Assembly (NCBI GenBank): GCA_020831805.1
Contig: JAFIFX010000019.1
Coordinates: forward strand, 1 to 50,034
Source of the DNA: Planctomycetota bacterium
GTDB taxonomy: Bacteria > Planctomycetota > Phycisphaerae > Phycisphaerales > UBA1924
DNA length: 50,034 bases
Direction of reading: 5' to 3'
A model generated the notes under the pieces. The model was not told the DNA's origin, searched no databases, and saw nothing but the letters and a program-made list of their open reading frames with translations. The stretch's first letter is position 1. Each line of letters starts with the position of its first letter. Made by a program: the position numbers and the translations under genes. Positions 7,844 through 16,396 of this stretch are shown here, piece after piece.

Positions 7844-9955
7844 TCAGCCGCGTCGCAACGCCATCATCAGGACGCGCAGCGTCTCGGCCACCGACCAGGC
7901 TTGGGCCGGGCAGCCGTCGAAGCGGTGCGTGCCGTCCGGGCCGGGCTCCGCGTCGGCCACCTCGGGGATCTGGCCGATCGAAACCGTGTCGACCACCCCG
8001 GTCAGGCCGAGCAGCCGGTCGGCCGCCTCGCCGCGCGACGCCTCACTGAAATCCTCCGACCGCATCAGCGCCTCGCAGAACGGGCCGAGCAGCCAGGGCC
8101 AGACCGTGCCGTTGTGGTACGCCCGGTCGCGTTCGAACAGCGAGCCCTCGTACCAGGCCCGGTACGCCGGGTCGTCCGGGTCCAGGGTGCGCAGGCCCGC
8201 GGGGGTGAGCAGCCGCTCGCGCACCACGCGGACGACGGCCCGGCGTTCGGCGGTCTCCAGCGGCGCGTACGCCAGGCTGGCGGCGAAGATCTGGTTGGGC
8301 CGGACCTCCCGCGCCGGAACCCAGTGGACCGAGCGCGTGTTCGGCTCTGGCGTGAGACAATCCGTCAGCCCGCCGAGCGGGCCGCCCAGGAACGCCGACC
8401 GGAACGAGCGGGCCGCGCGGTCCGCGTGGGTGTCCAACTCCGAGGCCGTGTCGCCGTCGTCGCGCTCGATCGCCGCGGACAGCGACCGCAGCGCATGCAC
8501 CCACAGCGCGTTGATCTCGACGGCCTTGCCGTGCCGGGGCGTGAACACCACGCCGTCGCGCCGGGCGTCCATCCAGGTCAGCTGCGTCTCGGGCGAGCCG
8601 GCGCTGACCAGCCCGTCGATCGGGTCGACGCCGATCTGATAGTCCGTCCCGTCCAGGTACGCTCGGATCACCCGCTCGCAAGCGGGGCGGAGCTGCTCGG
8701 TGAACCGGGCCCGGTCGCCGGTGGCGTCGAGCCACGCCGCGCAGGCATGGATGAACCACAGCGAGGCGTCCACGGTGTTGTAGTGCGCCGGCCCGGCGTG
8801 ATCGTCGAAGCGGTTGGGGATCAGCCCGCGTCGCTGGGCGTGGGCGAAGGTTCGCAGCGTGTCGAACGCTTCCTCGGCCCGCCCCGTGGCCAGCAGCAGG
8901 CCGGGCAGGGCGATCATCGTGTCGCGGCCCCAATCGGCGAACCACGGGTACCCCGCGATCACGCTGGTCTTCGCGGGGCCGGACCCGGCCCGGTGGACGA
9001 TGTACGCGTCCGCCGCCGCGGCGAGCTGGGCCAGACGCGTGCGCGCCCGCTCGTCGCCGGCGTGGTGGGTCGCGTCGAGCACCGCGTCGATCATCCCCCG
9101 CCGTCTGCGACGGCGTTCATCCCGCGCGTCCTGCCATCCCGTGCGCCCCGACGCGTCGGTCGTGGCGATCAGCTCGGCCGTGCCGGGCCCCTGTGCGACG
9201 AACACGCCGGGGCAGAACCAGTCCTCCCGATCGTCCAGCCCGCGCTCCCGCTCGGCCAGCAACTCGATGGACCGCCAGGTGTCCGGTTCGGGGTTGAACT
9301 CCTCCATGCCGCGCCCGGTCAGGTGCAGGCCCAGGTCCCGGCGCGCCACCAGCACGCCGGGCACGCCGGCCGGGCCGGGCAGTTCGCGTGCCGTGATGTC
9401 GTACTCGTGCCCGCCGATCAGGGCGTGGAAGTCCCGCAGAGCCACCAGCGGCCGCAGCTCCAGCCGGGCGTCGACCCCCTCGGGCAGCTCGTAGCGGACC
9501 AGGACCGCGTTGCGCCTGTCGGCCAGCTCGACCGTCTTGCGGACCGTGACCTTCTCCCCGCCCGGCCCGGGCAGCTCGAAGGTCCAGCGGACCCGGTCCT
9601 CCTTCTCAAACTTCACTAAGTAAGGATGCAGGCAGGGCCGGTCCGGAGCGGTGGCGAAGTGGAACCGGGTCAGCCGGTGGGTCACGGCCTCGCCCGAGGG
9701 GTCCAGAACGACCGTGTCATCCACCGCCGCGAGCATCAGCATCCGCAGGACCGGCGGGGCCATGGCCGCCACCAGCAGCCCGTGGTACCGCCGGGTGGGC
9801 ACGCCGAGGACCGTTCCCATCGCGAACCCGCCCAGCCCGTTGGCCAGCATCCACTCCCGGCGCACCGGCGGCGGGCCACGGCGCGGGTCGATCGACCAGA
9901 CGGGGTGCTCGTCCAGAACGGACGGGTGGCGGGATGGGGCGTCGGAGGGCTGCAC
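7844..9955 (-). CDS. Glycogen debranching enzyme (amylo-alpha-1,6-glucosidase family)
   Basis: The protein of about 700 residues matches the bacterial/archaeal debranching enzyme family, which hydrolyses alpha-1,6 branches in glycogen. The N-terminal domain opens with REWMLANGLGGFAMGTVLG and TRRYHGLLVA, the family signature. The C-terminal (alpha/alpha)6-barrel contains GYPWFADWGRDTMIALPGLL, IPNRFDD, YNTVDASLWF and the late AYHNGTVWPWLLGPF. These are the conserved substrate and catalytic segments. The reading frame is open up to 10039, but that start leaves only 17 bp to divergent guaB. I prefer the GTG at 9955, which still precedes the family core by about 30 residues; the start remains uncertain. 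No glycogen synthase or phosphorylase gene is in the window. It would act in the cytoplasm. Confidence 0.9.
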   Translation of the reverse strand: MQPSDAPSRHPSVLDEHPVWSIDPRRGPPPVRREWMLANGLGGFAMGTVLGVPTRRYHGLLVAAMAPPVLRMLMLAAVDDTVVLDPSGEAVTHRLTRFHFATAPDRPCLHPYLVKFEKEDRVRWTFELPGPGGEKVTVRKTVELADRRNAVLVRYELPEGVDARLELRPLVALRDFHALIGGHEYDITARELPGPAGVPGVLVARRDLGLHLTGRGMEEFNPEPDTWRSIELLAERERGLDDREDWFCPGVFVAQGPGTAELIATTDASGRTGWQDARDERRRRRRGMIDAVLDATHHAGDERARTRLAQLAAAADAYIVHRAGSGPAKTSVIAGYPWFADWGRDTMIALPGLLLATGRAEEAFDTLRTFAHAQRRGLIPNRFDDHAGPAHYNTVDASLWFIHACAAWLDATGDRARFTEQLRPACERVIRAYLDGTDYQIGVDPIDGLVSAGSPETQLTWMDARRDGVVFTPRHGKAVEINALWVHALRSLSAAIERDDGDTASELDTHADRAARSFRSAFLGGPLGGLTDCLTPEPNTRSVHWVPAREVRPNQIFAASLAYAPLETAERRAVVRVVRERLLTPAGLRTLDPDDPAYRAWYEGSLFERDRAYHNGTVWPWLLGPFCEALMRSEDFSEASRGEAADRLLGLTGVVDTVSIGQIPEVADAEPGPDGTHRFDGCPAQAWSVAETLRVLMMALRRG

Positions 9956-10056
9956 GGGGTCCAGAGGGTATCGGCACCGGAACACGATTTCGGCGACTTT
10001 GCCCGCCCGGAGGCGGTGTTTGTTGACCGACCCCCCCACCCCTGCGAAACTCTCTC

Positions 10057-11640
10057 ATGGCGACCCTGACTAATCCCGGCACCACCCCCTCCGATCACCC
10101 CACCGCCGCGACGGCCCCGCGCTTTGACGATGTCATGCGCGAGAAGATCGTCTCGGAGGGCATCACCTTCGACGATGTGCTGCTGGTGCCGCGCCGATCC
10201 GGGGTCATGCCCGCGACCGCCGACCCCTCGACCCAGCTCACCCCGGGCATCCGGCTGCACATCCCCCTCCTGTCCGCCCCGATGGACACCGTCACCGAAT
10301 CCGACCTGGCCATCGCGCTGGCCCAGGAGGGCGGGCTGGGCTTTATCCACAAGAACCTCTCGATCGAGGCCCAGGCCCGCGAGGTCGCCCAGGTCAAACG
10401 CTCCGCCAACGGCGTCATCACCGACCCGATCACCCTCGGCCCCGACGACACCGTCGGCCACGCCAAGGAACTCATGTACACCCACTCCGTGTCGGGATTC
10501 CCGATCACCGAGGACGGCGGGCGCGAACTCCGCAGCAAGGGCCGCCTCGTCGGTATCCTCACCCGGCGCGACCTCAAGTTCGCCGACAACGACTCGACCA
10601 AAATCCGCGAGGTCATGACCCGCGACGGCCTGATCACCGCCCCCGCCGGCACCCTGCTGCCCGAGGCCGAGGGCATCCTCAACCGCCACAAGGTCGAGAA
10701 ACTGCTGCTGGTCGACGGCGCGGGCAACCTCTCCGGCCTGATCACCATGCGGGACATCGAGCGCCTCAGCCGCTTCCCCGACGCCTGCGTGGACGCCCGC
10801 GGACGCCTGCGCTGCGGCGCGGCCGTCGGCCCGGGCCAGTTCGACCGCGTCGAGGCCCTCATCGCCGCCGAGGTCGATGTCATCGTCGTCGACACCGCCC
10901 ACGGCCACTCGGAGAATGTCCTCAACTCCGTCCGCGAGATCAAGCAGCGCTACGGCATCGAGATCGTCGCCGGCAACATCGCCACCGCCGAGGCCGCCCG
11001 GGATCTGGTGATGGCCGGGGCGGACGCGGTCAAGGTCGGCATCGGCCCCGGCTCGATCTGCACCACCCGCGTCGTCACCGGCGTGGGCATGCCGCAGGTC
11101 ACCGCCGTCATGAACGCCGTGGCCGGTGTCCGCTCCACCGGCAAGAAGGTCCCCGTGATCGCCGACGGCGGCATCCGCCTCTCGGGCGACATCGCCAAGG
11201 CCCTGGCCGCCGGCGCCGACTGCGTGATGATGGGCTCGCTGTTCGCCGGGCTGGACGAATCCCCGGGCGAGCTGGTCATCTCCGGCGGGCGCCGCTTCAA
11301 GAGCTACCGGGGCATGGGCTCCGAGGGCGCGATGGGCGCCGGCTCGGCCGACCGCTACCGCCAGGCCGAGAAGCTCGACGCCCGCGGCAAGCCCCAGCAG
11401 AAGTTCGTCCCCGAGGGCGTCGAGGGCCTCGTGCCCTACCGAGGGCCCCTCAACGAGTTCGTCTACCAGCTCGTCGGCGGCCTCCGCTCGGCCATGGGCT
11501 ACTGCGGCTGCGCCACCATCGCCGACCTCCACGAGCACGCCCGCTTCGTCCGCGTCTCCGGCGCGACGGTGGTCGAGAACCACCCCCACGACATCCGCAT
11601 CACCAAGGAATCGCCCAACTACTCGCACGAGGTTCGGTGA
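10057..11640 (+). CDS. guaB: Inosine-5'-monophosphate dehydrogenase
   Basis: This 527-residue enzyme oxidises IMP to XMP with NAD+, the committed step to GMP. The barrel begins [17 protein letters not shown], two CBS domains are inserted at about residues 120-235, and the catalytic loop [18 protein letters not shown] carries the active-site Cys at residue 335. The IMP-binding [19 protein letters not shown], the [13 protein letters not shown] turn, [10 protein letters not shown] and the flap Arg/Tyr region (VEGLVPYRG) are all present. An N-terminal extension of about 25 Thr/Pro-rich residues precedes the core. A TTGACC at 10023-10028 is placed like a -35 element, which would leave a very short leader; no clear Shine-Dalgarno is seen. 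guaA is not adjacent. Confidence 0.96.
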   Translation: MATLTNPGTTPSDHPTAATAPRFDDVMREKIVSEGITFDDVLLVPRRSGVMPATADPSTQLTPGIRLHIPLLSAPMDTVTESDLAIALAQEGGLGFIHKNLSIEAQAREVAQVKRSANGVITDPITLGPDDTVGHAKELMYTHSVSGFPITEDGGRELRSKGRLVGILTRRDLKFADNDSTKIREVMTRDGLITAPAGTLLPEAEGILNRHKVEKLLLVDGAGNLSGLITMRDIERLSRFPDACVDARGRLRCGAAVGPGQFDRVEALIAAEVDVIVVDTAHGHSENVLNSVREIKQRYGIEIVAGNIATAEAARDLVMAGADAVKVGIGPGSICTTRVVTGVGMPQVTAVMNAVAGVRSTGKKVPVIADGGIRLSGDIAKALAAGADCVMMGSLFAGLDESPGELVISGGRRFKSYRGMGSEGAMGAGSADRYRQAEKLDARGKPQQKFVPEGVEGLVPYRGPLNEFVYQLVGGLRSAMGYCGCATIADLHEHARFVRVSGATVVENHPHDIRITKESPNYSHEVR

Positions 11641-11652
11641 GCCGCGTGCGAG

Positions 11653-12084
11653 TCATTCGCGCGGTGGGGATCTGACGACCGAGATCGGCTCGCCTTTCGG
11701 ATCGCTGGCCATCACGCGGTCGTGCTCCTCCGGGTCCGGCTCGATCCGGATCACCGCGTCTTCGCGTGTGTGGACCACATAGACCCTCGGCTCGGCCCCC
11801 CAGGTTCGCAGACGGATCCTCAACCCCCCACCGGCCATCGATCGATCACGCTCGGCCTTCTCAGCACGCTTCGCGCGCGAAGACCGCCATACCTCGCCCG
11901 GTCCGAGCGTCTTGTCGAACGCCCGGGGATAGTGAGGAGGCGCGAGCTGCAGCTTGAGCAGAGGGGGCATCGACACATGGGCGATGACCGACTCCTGAAG
12001 GTCGTTCTGCACGGTGACCCGCGGCACGCGGGCGCAGCCCGTCGCGAGCAAGACCGCCGCCAGCACCAGCCCGAACCGCCACAT
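11653..12084 (-). CDS. Predicted lipoprotein of unknown function
   Basis: I chose the ATG at 12084 because a strong GAGGAGG lies just upstream and the protein then opens with a lipoprotein signal peptide (MWRFGLVLAAVLLATGC, lipobox LATGC with Cys17). The mature part is about 126 residues and shows VTVQNDLQESVIAHVSM, then GPGEVWRSSRAKRAEKAE and a beta-rich tail. It resembles small envelope lipoproteins with one beta-sandwich, but I recognise no family. The stop is 12 bp from the stop of guaB (convergent). It is divergent from the Bax-inhibitor-like gene. Confidence 0.7.
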   Translation of the reverse strand: MWRFGLVLAAVLLATGCARVPRVTVQNDLQESVIAHVSMPPLLKLQLAPPHYPRAFDKTLGPGEVWRSSRAKRAEKAERDRSMAGGGLRIRLRTWGAEPRVYVVHTREDAVIRIEPDPEEHDRVMASDPKGEPISVVRSPPRE

Positions 12085-12223
12085 CCGCCCCTCCTCGCCC
12101 AACCATACCCAAGCCCGCGGGGATCGCCCCGCCAACGGGTGCAATCCGGCCTGCAAGGTCCGCAATCGAGCCCCGCCGGGCCAAAAACCGTACCGCTCCC
12201 GGGATCCTCACCCGAACCGGGGC

Positions 12224-12247
12224 GTCTGACCGACCATACAGTCTGAC
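12224..12247. promoter_or_regulatory. Direct repeat GTCTGAC in the divergent spacer
   Basis: GTCTGAC occurs twice (12224-12230 and 12241-12247), with starts 17 bp apart, about 50 bp before the Bax-inhibitor-like gene. It could be a regulator binding site or chance. It is the only structured element seen in the 213-bp spacer 12085-12297. Confidence 0.2.
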
Positions 12248-12297
12248 GCGATACCAATCACAGGCGCGGCCACCGCGCGCCGGACAAGGAGCACCGA

Positions 12298-13119
12298 ATG
12301 AGCCTACTCCAGAGCGGCAACCCCGCCATGAGCGCCCTTGAGCGCTGGGACGAGAACTTCACCGATTCGGCCACCCGGCCCCGCGTGATGACCATCGGGG
12401 GCACCGTCCAGGCCACCGCCATCCTGCTGGCCATCGTCGCCGCGACCGGCGTGATCACTTTCCAGTCGATCATGAAGGCCTCCGTGGCCGCGGGCAACCA
12501 GCTCGTGCTGCCCGGCTGGGCCTGGCCGGGGATGATCCTCGCGTTCATCTCGTTCCTGGTGGTCGGGCTGGTGATCTACCGCAAGCCGAAGGCGGCCCCG
12601 ATCATCGCCCCGATCCACGCCGCCATCCAGGGCGTCTGGGCCGGCGCGCTCAGCGCGATCATCCCCGCCCAGTTCCTCAACAGCATGGAGGTCTTCTCCG
12701 GCGGGGCCACCACCCTGGTCGCGCAGGCCGTTCTGGCCACGGTGGGCATCTGCGCCGCCATGCTCACCGGCTACGCCACCGGCATCCTCCGCGTCGGGCC
12801 GTTCTTCCAGAAGGTCATCATCACGCTGGGCATCGGCCTGCTGTTCTACATCGTCGCCCTGTTCCTCCTGCAGATGCTCGGCGTCGGCATCTGGAACGGC
12901 TTCCGCGACACCGGGCCGATCGGCATCATCTTCACCGTCTTCTGCCTCGGCCTCGCCTCGCTCTACCTGCTGCTGGACTTCAAGTTCATCGAGACCGGCG
13001 TGAAGGAAGGCGCCCCCAAGTACATGGAGTGGGTCGGCGCGTGGGGCCTGATGGTCACCCTGGTCTGGGTGTACATCGAGGTCCTCCGCCTGCTGGCCAA
13101 GCTCAAGTCCAGCGACTGA
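12298..13119 (+). CDS. Bax inhibitor-1 / YccA family membrane protein
   Basis: The 273-residue protein has a soluble N-terminus of about 35 residues and then about seven membrane helices, the layout of the BI-1/YccA family. Characteristic parts are the start MSLLQSGNPAMSALERWDEN, the helix pair near 45-95, the PIHAAIQGVWAGALS segment, and the last helices with LLDFKFIETGVKEGAPKYME and WGLMVTLVWVYIEVLRLL. Bacterial members are inner-membrane proteins linked to calcium leak or to FtsH protease control; which applies here is unknown. AAGGAG lies 8 bp before the ATG. A strong intrinsic terminator follows 28 bp after the stop, so the gene is probably monocistronic. Confidence 0.9.
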   Translation: MSLLQSGNPAMSALERWDENFTDSATRPRVMTIGGTVQATAILLAIVAATGVITFQSIMKASVAAGNQLVLPGWAWPGMILAFISFLVVGLVIYRKPKAAPIIAPIHAAIQGVWAGALSAIIPAQFLNSMEVFSGGATTLVAQAVLATVGICAAMLTGYATGILRVGPFFQKVIITLGIGLLFYIVALFLLQMLGVGIWNGFRDTGPIGIIFTVFCLGLASLYLLLDFKFIETGVKEGAPKYMEWVGAWGLMVTLVWVYIEVLRLLAKLKSSD

Positions 13120-13146
13120 CCCCGCTTCGCCCCGCGGAACACGAAG

Positions 13147-13173
13147 CCCAGGGATTCAATCCCTGGGTTTTTT
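13147..13173 (+). terminator. Rho-independent terminator after the BI-1 family gene
   Basis: A perfect 9-bp stem, CCCAGGGAT (13147-13155) with ATCCCTGGG (13159-13167), has a 3-base loop and is followed directly by six T (13168-13173). Confidence 0.9.
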
Positions 13174-13231
13174 CATGCGCCGGGCCGTGGTACACTGCAA
13201 CGGACACAGGACTTTTCCCAAGGAGCCGGGC

Positions 13232-13513
13232 ATGGGTGGATGTCTCCTCGCCGCGGGCACGCTGCTGATCCCCAGGGTGCTGCTCTTCGTCTTCTGGATC
13301 ACGGGCATGTTCCAGGGCGCCGACGCCTGGGACACCCGCTGGGTGCCCGTGCTGGGATTCTTCTTCCTGCCCACCACCACGCTGGTCTTCGGCCTGTGCC
13401 ATGTCTACGGCGGGGGCGATTTCACCTTCTGGTGGGTCTTCGCCATGGTCTTCGCCGTGCTCTACGACCTCGGCTCCAGCGGCGGCTCCGCCGGGGCGGC
13501 CGGGCGACGCTGA
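13232..13513 (+). CDS. Small integral membrane protein
   Basis: The 93-residue product is almost entirely hydrophobic, with about three membrane helices (residues 5-27, 38-56, 64-82) and a Gly/Ser/Ala tail ending in RR. The pattern of a first helix with LLFVFWITGMFQGADAW, then VPVLGFFFLPTTTLVFGL and FTFWWVFAMVFAVLYDLG, resembles a family of short membrane proteins common in actinobacteria, whose function is unknown. AAGGAG lies 7 bp before the ATG, which decides the start against the longer ORF. A TACACT -10-like element (13191-13196) sits 36 bp upstream. It is separated from the preceding gene by the terminator. Confidence 0.8.
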   Translation: MGGCLLAAGTLLIPRVLLFVFWITGMFQGADAWDTRWVPVLGFFFLPTTTLVFGLCHVYGGGDFTFWWVFAMVFAVLYDLGSSGGSAGAAGRR

Positions 13514-13560
13514 GCCTCCCGGCCACTCGCCGCCCCCGCCCGGATCAGCCGCCGAACAGT

Positions 13561-14037
13561 CGGATCAGACGGATCCCGCGTGAAACTCGTGCATGGACCG
13601 CGGCAGGGAGACGGCCGCGAGCCGCGATGCGCCGAGCCTGAAAGAAGCCCTGAGCGTCAGCGACGGGCACGAGCGCAGCGAACGCCGGCCACCCATTTCT
13701 CGTGTCGCTTGAACCAACGCCCTTGAACCTCCGGGCGCCCGCCGCGATCCACCACGCGAAACGCACAGCGATCAAACGCAGAGAACGCCGAGGTTTGCAG
13801 AGCAGCGCAGAGAGATCCAATAATTCTGGTTTCATCCTCTGCGAACCTCTGCGCCCCTCAGCGATCCTCTGCGTTGAACCAGACCAATACAGAGGAGCGC
13901 GCCGCCCCTACATCGCACCGAACACCACGCCCTCGGCCTTGCAAGAACGCGAGCGCGATCTCGGTAACGGGCGTGCGCTCCGGAGACGAAGAGCACAGAA
14001 CCGGTCACGCCCGAGTTTCAGATGGGATCCGGATCAG
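13561..14037. repeat. Spacer bounded by a 30-bp imperfect inverted repeat
   Basis: This non-coding spacer (gene-free from 13514 to 14033) is bounded by two related sequences in opposite orientation. The left one (13561-13599) reads GATCAGACGGATCCCGCG then TGAAACTCGTGCATGGACC. The right one (14004-14037, reverse strand) reads CTGATCCGGATCCCATC then TGAAACTCGGGCGTGACC. They share GGATCCC-N3-TGAAACTCG and flanking bases. The right copy overlaps the last codons of ychF. Inside lies the CGCAGAG palindromic repeat. No transposase ORF or convincing coding frame is present. A non-autonomous (MITE-like) element is possible but unproven. Confidence 0.4.
13775..13878. repeat. CGCAGAG-rich imperfect palindrome
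   Basis: The left arm (13775-13818) carries repeated AACGCAGAG / TTTGCAGAG / GCGCAGAG units. The right arm (13834-13878) carries the reverse complement, CCTCTGCG repeated four times with spacers. The whole could fold as an imperfect long hairpin. Similar CTCTGCG-type repeats occur between genes in several bacterial phyla and often cause false protein calls. Confidence 0.6.
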
Positions 14038-15137
14038 CTGCTGAACAGGAAGTGGCACACATCCGAGTCGCGCATCACATACTCCTTGCCCTCGATGCGC
14101 ATCTTGCCCGCTTCCTTGATCGCTTTCTCGCTCTTGTGCGCCACCAGGTCGTCCACGGAGTACACCTCCACGCGGATGAACCCGCGCTCGAAGTCCGAGT
14201 GGATCACGCCGGCCGCCTGCGGGGCCTTGCAGCCCTGGGGGATGGTCCAGGCCCGGATCTCCTTCTCGCCCGCGGTGAAATAGGACTGGTAGCCGAGCAG
14301 GCGGTACGCCGCATGGGCCAGCTTGTTCAGCGCCGGCTCGTCCATGCCCATGTCCGCGAGCATCTCGGCCTTGTCCGCCTCGTCGAGTTCGCTCAGCTCG
14401 CTCTCGATCTTCGCACACACCGGCACCATCTCCGAACCGACCGATTCGGCGTATTCCTTCACGCGCTGGGCCAGCGGGCCCTGCCCGTTGACATCGTCGT
14501 CGCCCACATTGGCCAGGTAGAGCACCGGCTTGACGGTGATCAGGCTCAGGCCCCGCAGGGCCTTGATCTGGTCCGGGTCGGTCAGCACCAGCGATCGCGC
14601 GGGCTTGCCGTCCTCGAGGACCGGAACCATCTTCTCGAGCACCGCCAGGCGGGCCTTGGCGTCGCGATCGTTGCCGCGGGCGGCCCGCTCGGCCTTGGCC
14701 TTGGCCGACTCGCAGGTCTGCAGGTCCGAGAGGATCAGCTCCTGCTCGATGGTCTGGATGTCGCGGACCGGATCGACCGAGCCCTCGACATGGGTGATCT
14801 CCTCGCCGCCGGGGGCCTTCTCGAAGCAGCGGACGACCTGGATGATCGCGTCCACATCGCGGATATGCCCCAGGAAGGCGTTGCCCTTGCCCTCGCCCTT
14901 GGACGCGCCGCGGACGAGCCCGGCGATGTCCACCAGGTGGAGCATGGCGGGGATGACCTTCTGGGTCTTGATGTGGCTCTCGATGGTCTGGAGCCGTGAA
15001 TCTGGGATAGGAACCACCCCGATATTGGGGTCGATCGTCGCGAAGGGGTAGTTGGCCGCCAGCGCGCCGGCGTTGGTCAGGGCGTTGAACAGGGTGGACT
15101 TGCCGACATTGGGCAGCCCGACGATTCCGGCTTTCAT
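14034..15137 (-). CDS. ychF: YchF family ATP/GTP-binding protein
   Basis: The 367-residue product is the universally conserved Obg-related P-loop protein YchF, which binds ATP rather than GTP and associates with ribosomes. Visible are the G1 loop GLPNVGKST (residues 6-14), the G2/G3 parts [17 protein letters not shown] and [20 protein letters not shown], and the coiled-coil helical domain near 130-200. The G4 region [13 protein letters not shown] (where classical GTPases have NKxD) and a C-terminal TGS domain ([20 protein letters not shown], ending HFLFSS) follow. The start at 15137 is fixed by GAGGAG 10 bp upstream and by the family start [16 protein letters not shown] copy of the GGATCCC repeat overlaps the last codons. 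No pth gene, a common partner, is adjacent. Confidence 0.95.
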   Translation of the reverse strand: MKAGIVGLPNVGKSTLFNALTNAGALAANYPFATIDPNIGVVPIPDSRLQTIESHIKTQKVIPAMLHLVDIAGLVRGASKGEGKGNAFLGHIRDVDAIIQVVRCFEKAPGGEEITHVEGSVDPVRDIQTIEQELILSDLQTCESAKAKAERAARGNDRDAKARLAVLEKMVPVLEDGKPARSLVLTDPDQIKALRGLSLITVKPVLYLANVGDDDVNGQGPLAQRVKEYAESVGSEMVPVCAKIESELSELDEADKAEMLADMGMDEPALNKLAHAAYRLLGYQSYFTAGEKEIRAWTIPQGCKAPQAAGVIHSDFERGFIRVEVYSVDDLVAHKSEKAIKEAGKMRIEGKEYVMRDSDVCHFLFSS

Positions 15138-15303
15138 CCTTACATCTCCTCGGCCCGGATCGTGGGCATGTCGGGGTTCGTGGGGCCAAGATGATAGGAA
15201 GCCCGAGCGAATCGCCAACCCGTGAGCACATGGATGTCCTGGGTTAACGCTGGGCGAACACCCAGTTTCGCCCGAAAATCATGCCTCTCGCACAAAGTGG
15301 GGG

Positions 15304-15332
15304 TTGGAGGATCACCCGTTTCTGGGTAGGCT
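15304..15332 (+). promoter_or_regulatory. Predicted promoter of the PEP-CTERM-like protein gene
   Basis: TTGGAG (15304-15309) and TAGGCT (15327-15332) are separated by 17 bp, matching the pair at 6922-6950. The predicted start of transcription near 15339 leaves a leader of about 70 bases before the ATG at 15408. Confidence 0.45.
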
Positions 15333-15407
15333 GCCCGGGGGCACACCTTGAGGTGCCCTGCATTGTCACCAGAGAGAGTCCGTTTAGAGAGAAAGAGAGG
15401 CAGTTCA

Positions 15408-16307
15408 ATGAAAGTAGCAGCGATCGTGCTTGCCGCGAGCGCGGGCGTGGCCTTCGGCCAGCTCCAGACCGTGGTCATGGGCGTGGATTCGGGTTCCAAC
15501 TCCGCCCACATCTTTGACGCCAACACCGGCGCCCTGATCCAGGCCGACTACCTCCAGTGGGGGGATCTGGGCACGGGCGGCAGCACTGCCAAGCACGCCC
15601 TGATGGTCGGCAACCAGATCTGGGTCTCGGACCAGCTCCGCGATGTGATCTACCGCTTCGATCAGGCCGGCAACCATGTCGGCACCATCGGCAACATGGG
15701 CATCGACAACATCAAGGGCATGGAACTGGTCGGCAACCAGGTCTGGCTGACCAACGCCGGCACCAACCAGGGCGCGCCCGGCAACTCCATCGTCTTCATC
15801 GACGCCGTCTCCGGGGACATCACCGGCTCGGTCTCGACCAACGGCAGCCTGTTCGATCTGATCCACTACAACGGCCAGATCCTCGGGTCCAACATCAGCA
15901 ACCACAACCTTGAGCTGTACGACCTCGACGGGAACTTCGTCGGCAACTTCCACGAGCCGACGCCCCCCGGCCTGCGCTTCCCCCAACAGCTCGCCCTGCG
16001 CGCGAACGGTAATGTCCTGGCGGCGGGCTTCTCCGGGGCCGGCGGGAATGTCAGCGGCGCGTACGAGTTCGACCCGTTCGGCAACAGCCTCGGCATCGTG
16101 GCGGGCGAGAACCTCGGCCCCCGAGGCGTGATCGAGCTGGGCAACGGCGAGGTCATGTGGTCCAACGGCGGCGGGTTCTTCGTCGGCAGCGACATGGTCT
16201 TCGACGCCGGCTCCGGCCAGTACCTCAGCCTGGTCACCATCCCCACGCCCAGCGGCCTGGCCGTCCTGGGCTTCTGCGGCCTGATCGGCGCGCGTCGCCG
16301 CCGCTGA
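15408..16307 (+). CDS. Secreted protein with PEP-CTERM-like sorting signal
   Basis: The 299-residue product has a signal peptide (MKVAAIVLAASAGVAFGQ) and a C-terminal tail IPTPSGLAVLGFCGLIGARR, followed by RR. This is a short proline motif, a hydrophobic stretch and an Arg cluster, as in the PEP-CTERM/exosortase class. The middle is made of repeated strands (GNQIWVSDQLRDVIYRFDQA, VGNQVWLTNAGTN, GQILGSNISNHNLELYDLDG, NGNVLAAGFSGAGGNVS) that suggest a beta-propeller. It is probably exported and held at the outer envelope or released. The start follows a leader containing GAAAGAGAGG and opens the signal peptide, so it is preferred over the longer ORF from 15348. No exosortase gene is in the window. 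An intrinsic terminator follows. Confidence 0.85.
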   Translation: MKVAAIVLAASAGVAFGQLQTVVMGVDSGSNSAHIFDANTGALIQADYLQWGDLGTGGSTAKHALMVGNQIWVSDQLRDVIYRFDQAGNHVGTIGNMGIDNIKGMELVGNQVWLTNAGTNQGAPGNSIVFIDAVSGDITGSVSTNGSLFDLIHYNGQILGSNISNHNLELYDLDGNFVGNFHEPTPPGLRFPQQLALRANGNVLAAGFSGAGGNVSGAYEFDPFGNSLGIVAGENLGPRGVIELGNGEVMWSNGGGFFVGSDMVFDAGSGQYLSLVTIPTPSGLAVLGFCGLIGARRRR

Positions 16308-16336
16308 TCGGCTCGACAACATTCGCCACACAGGCG

Positions 16337-16369
16337 GGGCGCCGGATCAACGGATCCGGCGCCCTTTTT
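16337..16369 (+). terminator. Rho-independent terminator after the PEP-CTERM-like gene
   Basis: A perfect 12-bp stem, GGGCGCCGGATC (16337-16348) with GATCCGGCGCCC (16353-16364), has the loop AACG and is followed by five T. Confidence 0.9.
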
Positions 16370-16396
16370 CGTGCGCGTTGAATGGTAAGGACCTGA

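Noticed and set aside
9736..11628. 630-residue frame antisense to guaB
   Set aside because: Composition is low-complexity Ala/Gly/Asp/Val and it runs opposite an unmistakable guaB.
13545..14283. Small ORFs across the repeat spacer (for example 13545-13835 minus and 13702-14283 plus)
   Set aside because: They are translations of the CGCAGAG palindrome, a known source of false protein calls, or run antisense into ychF.
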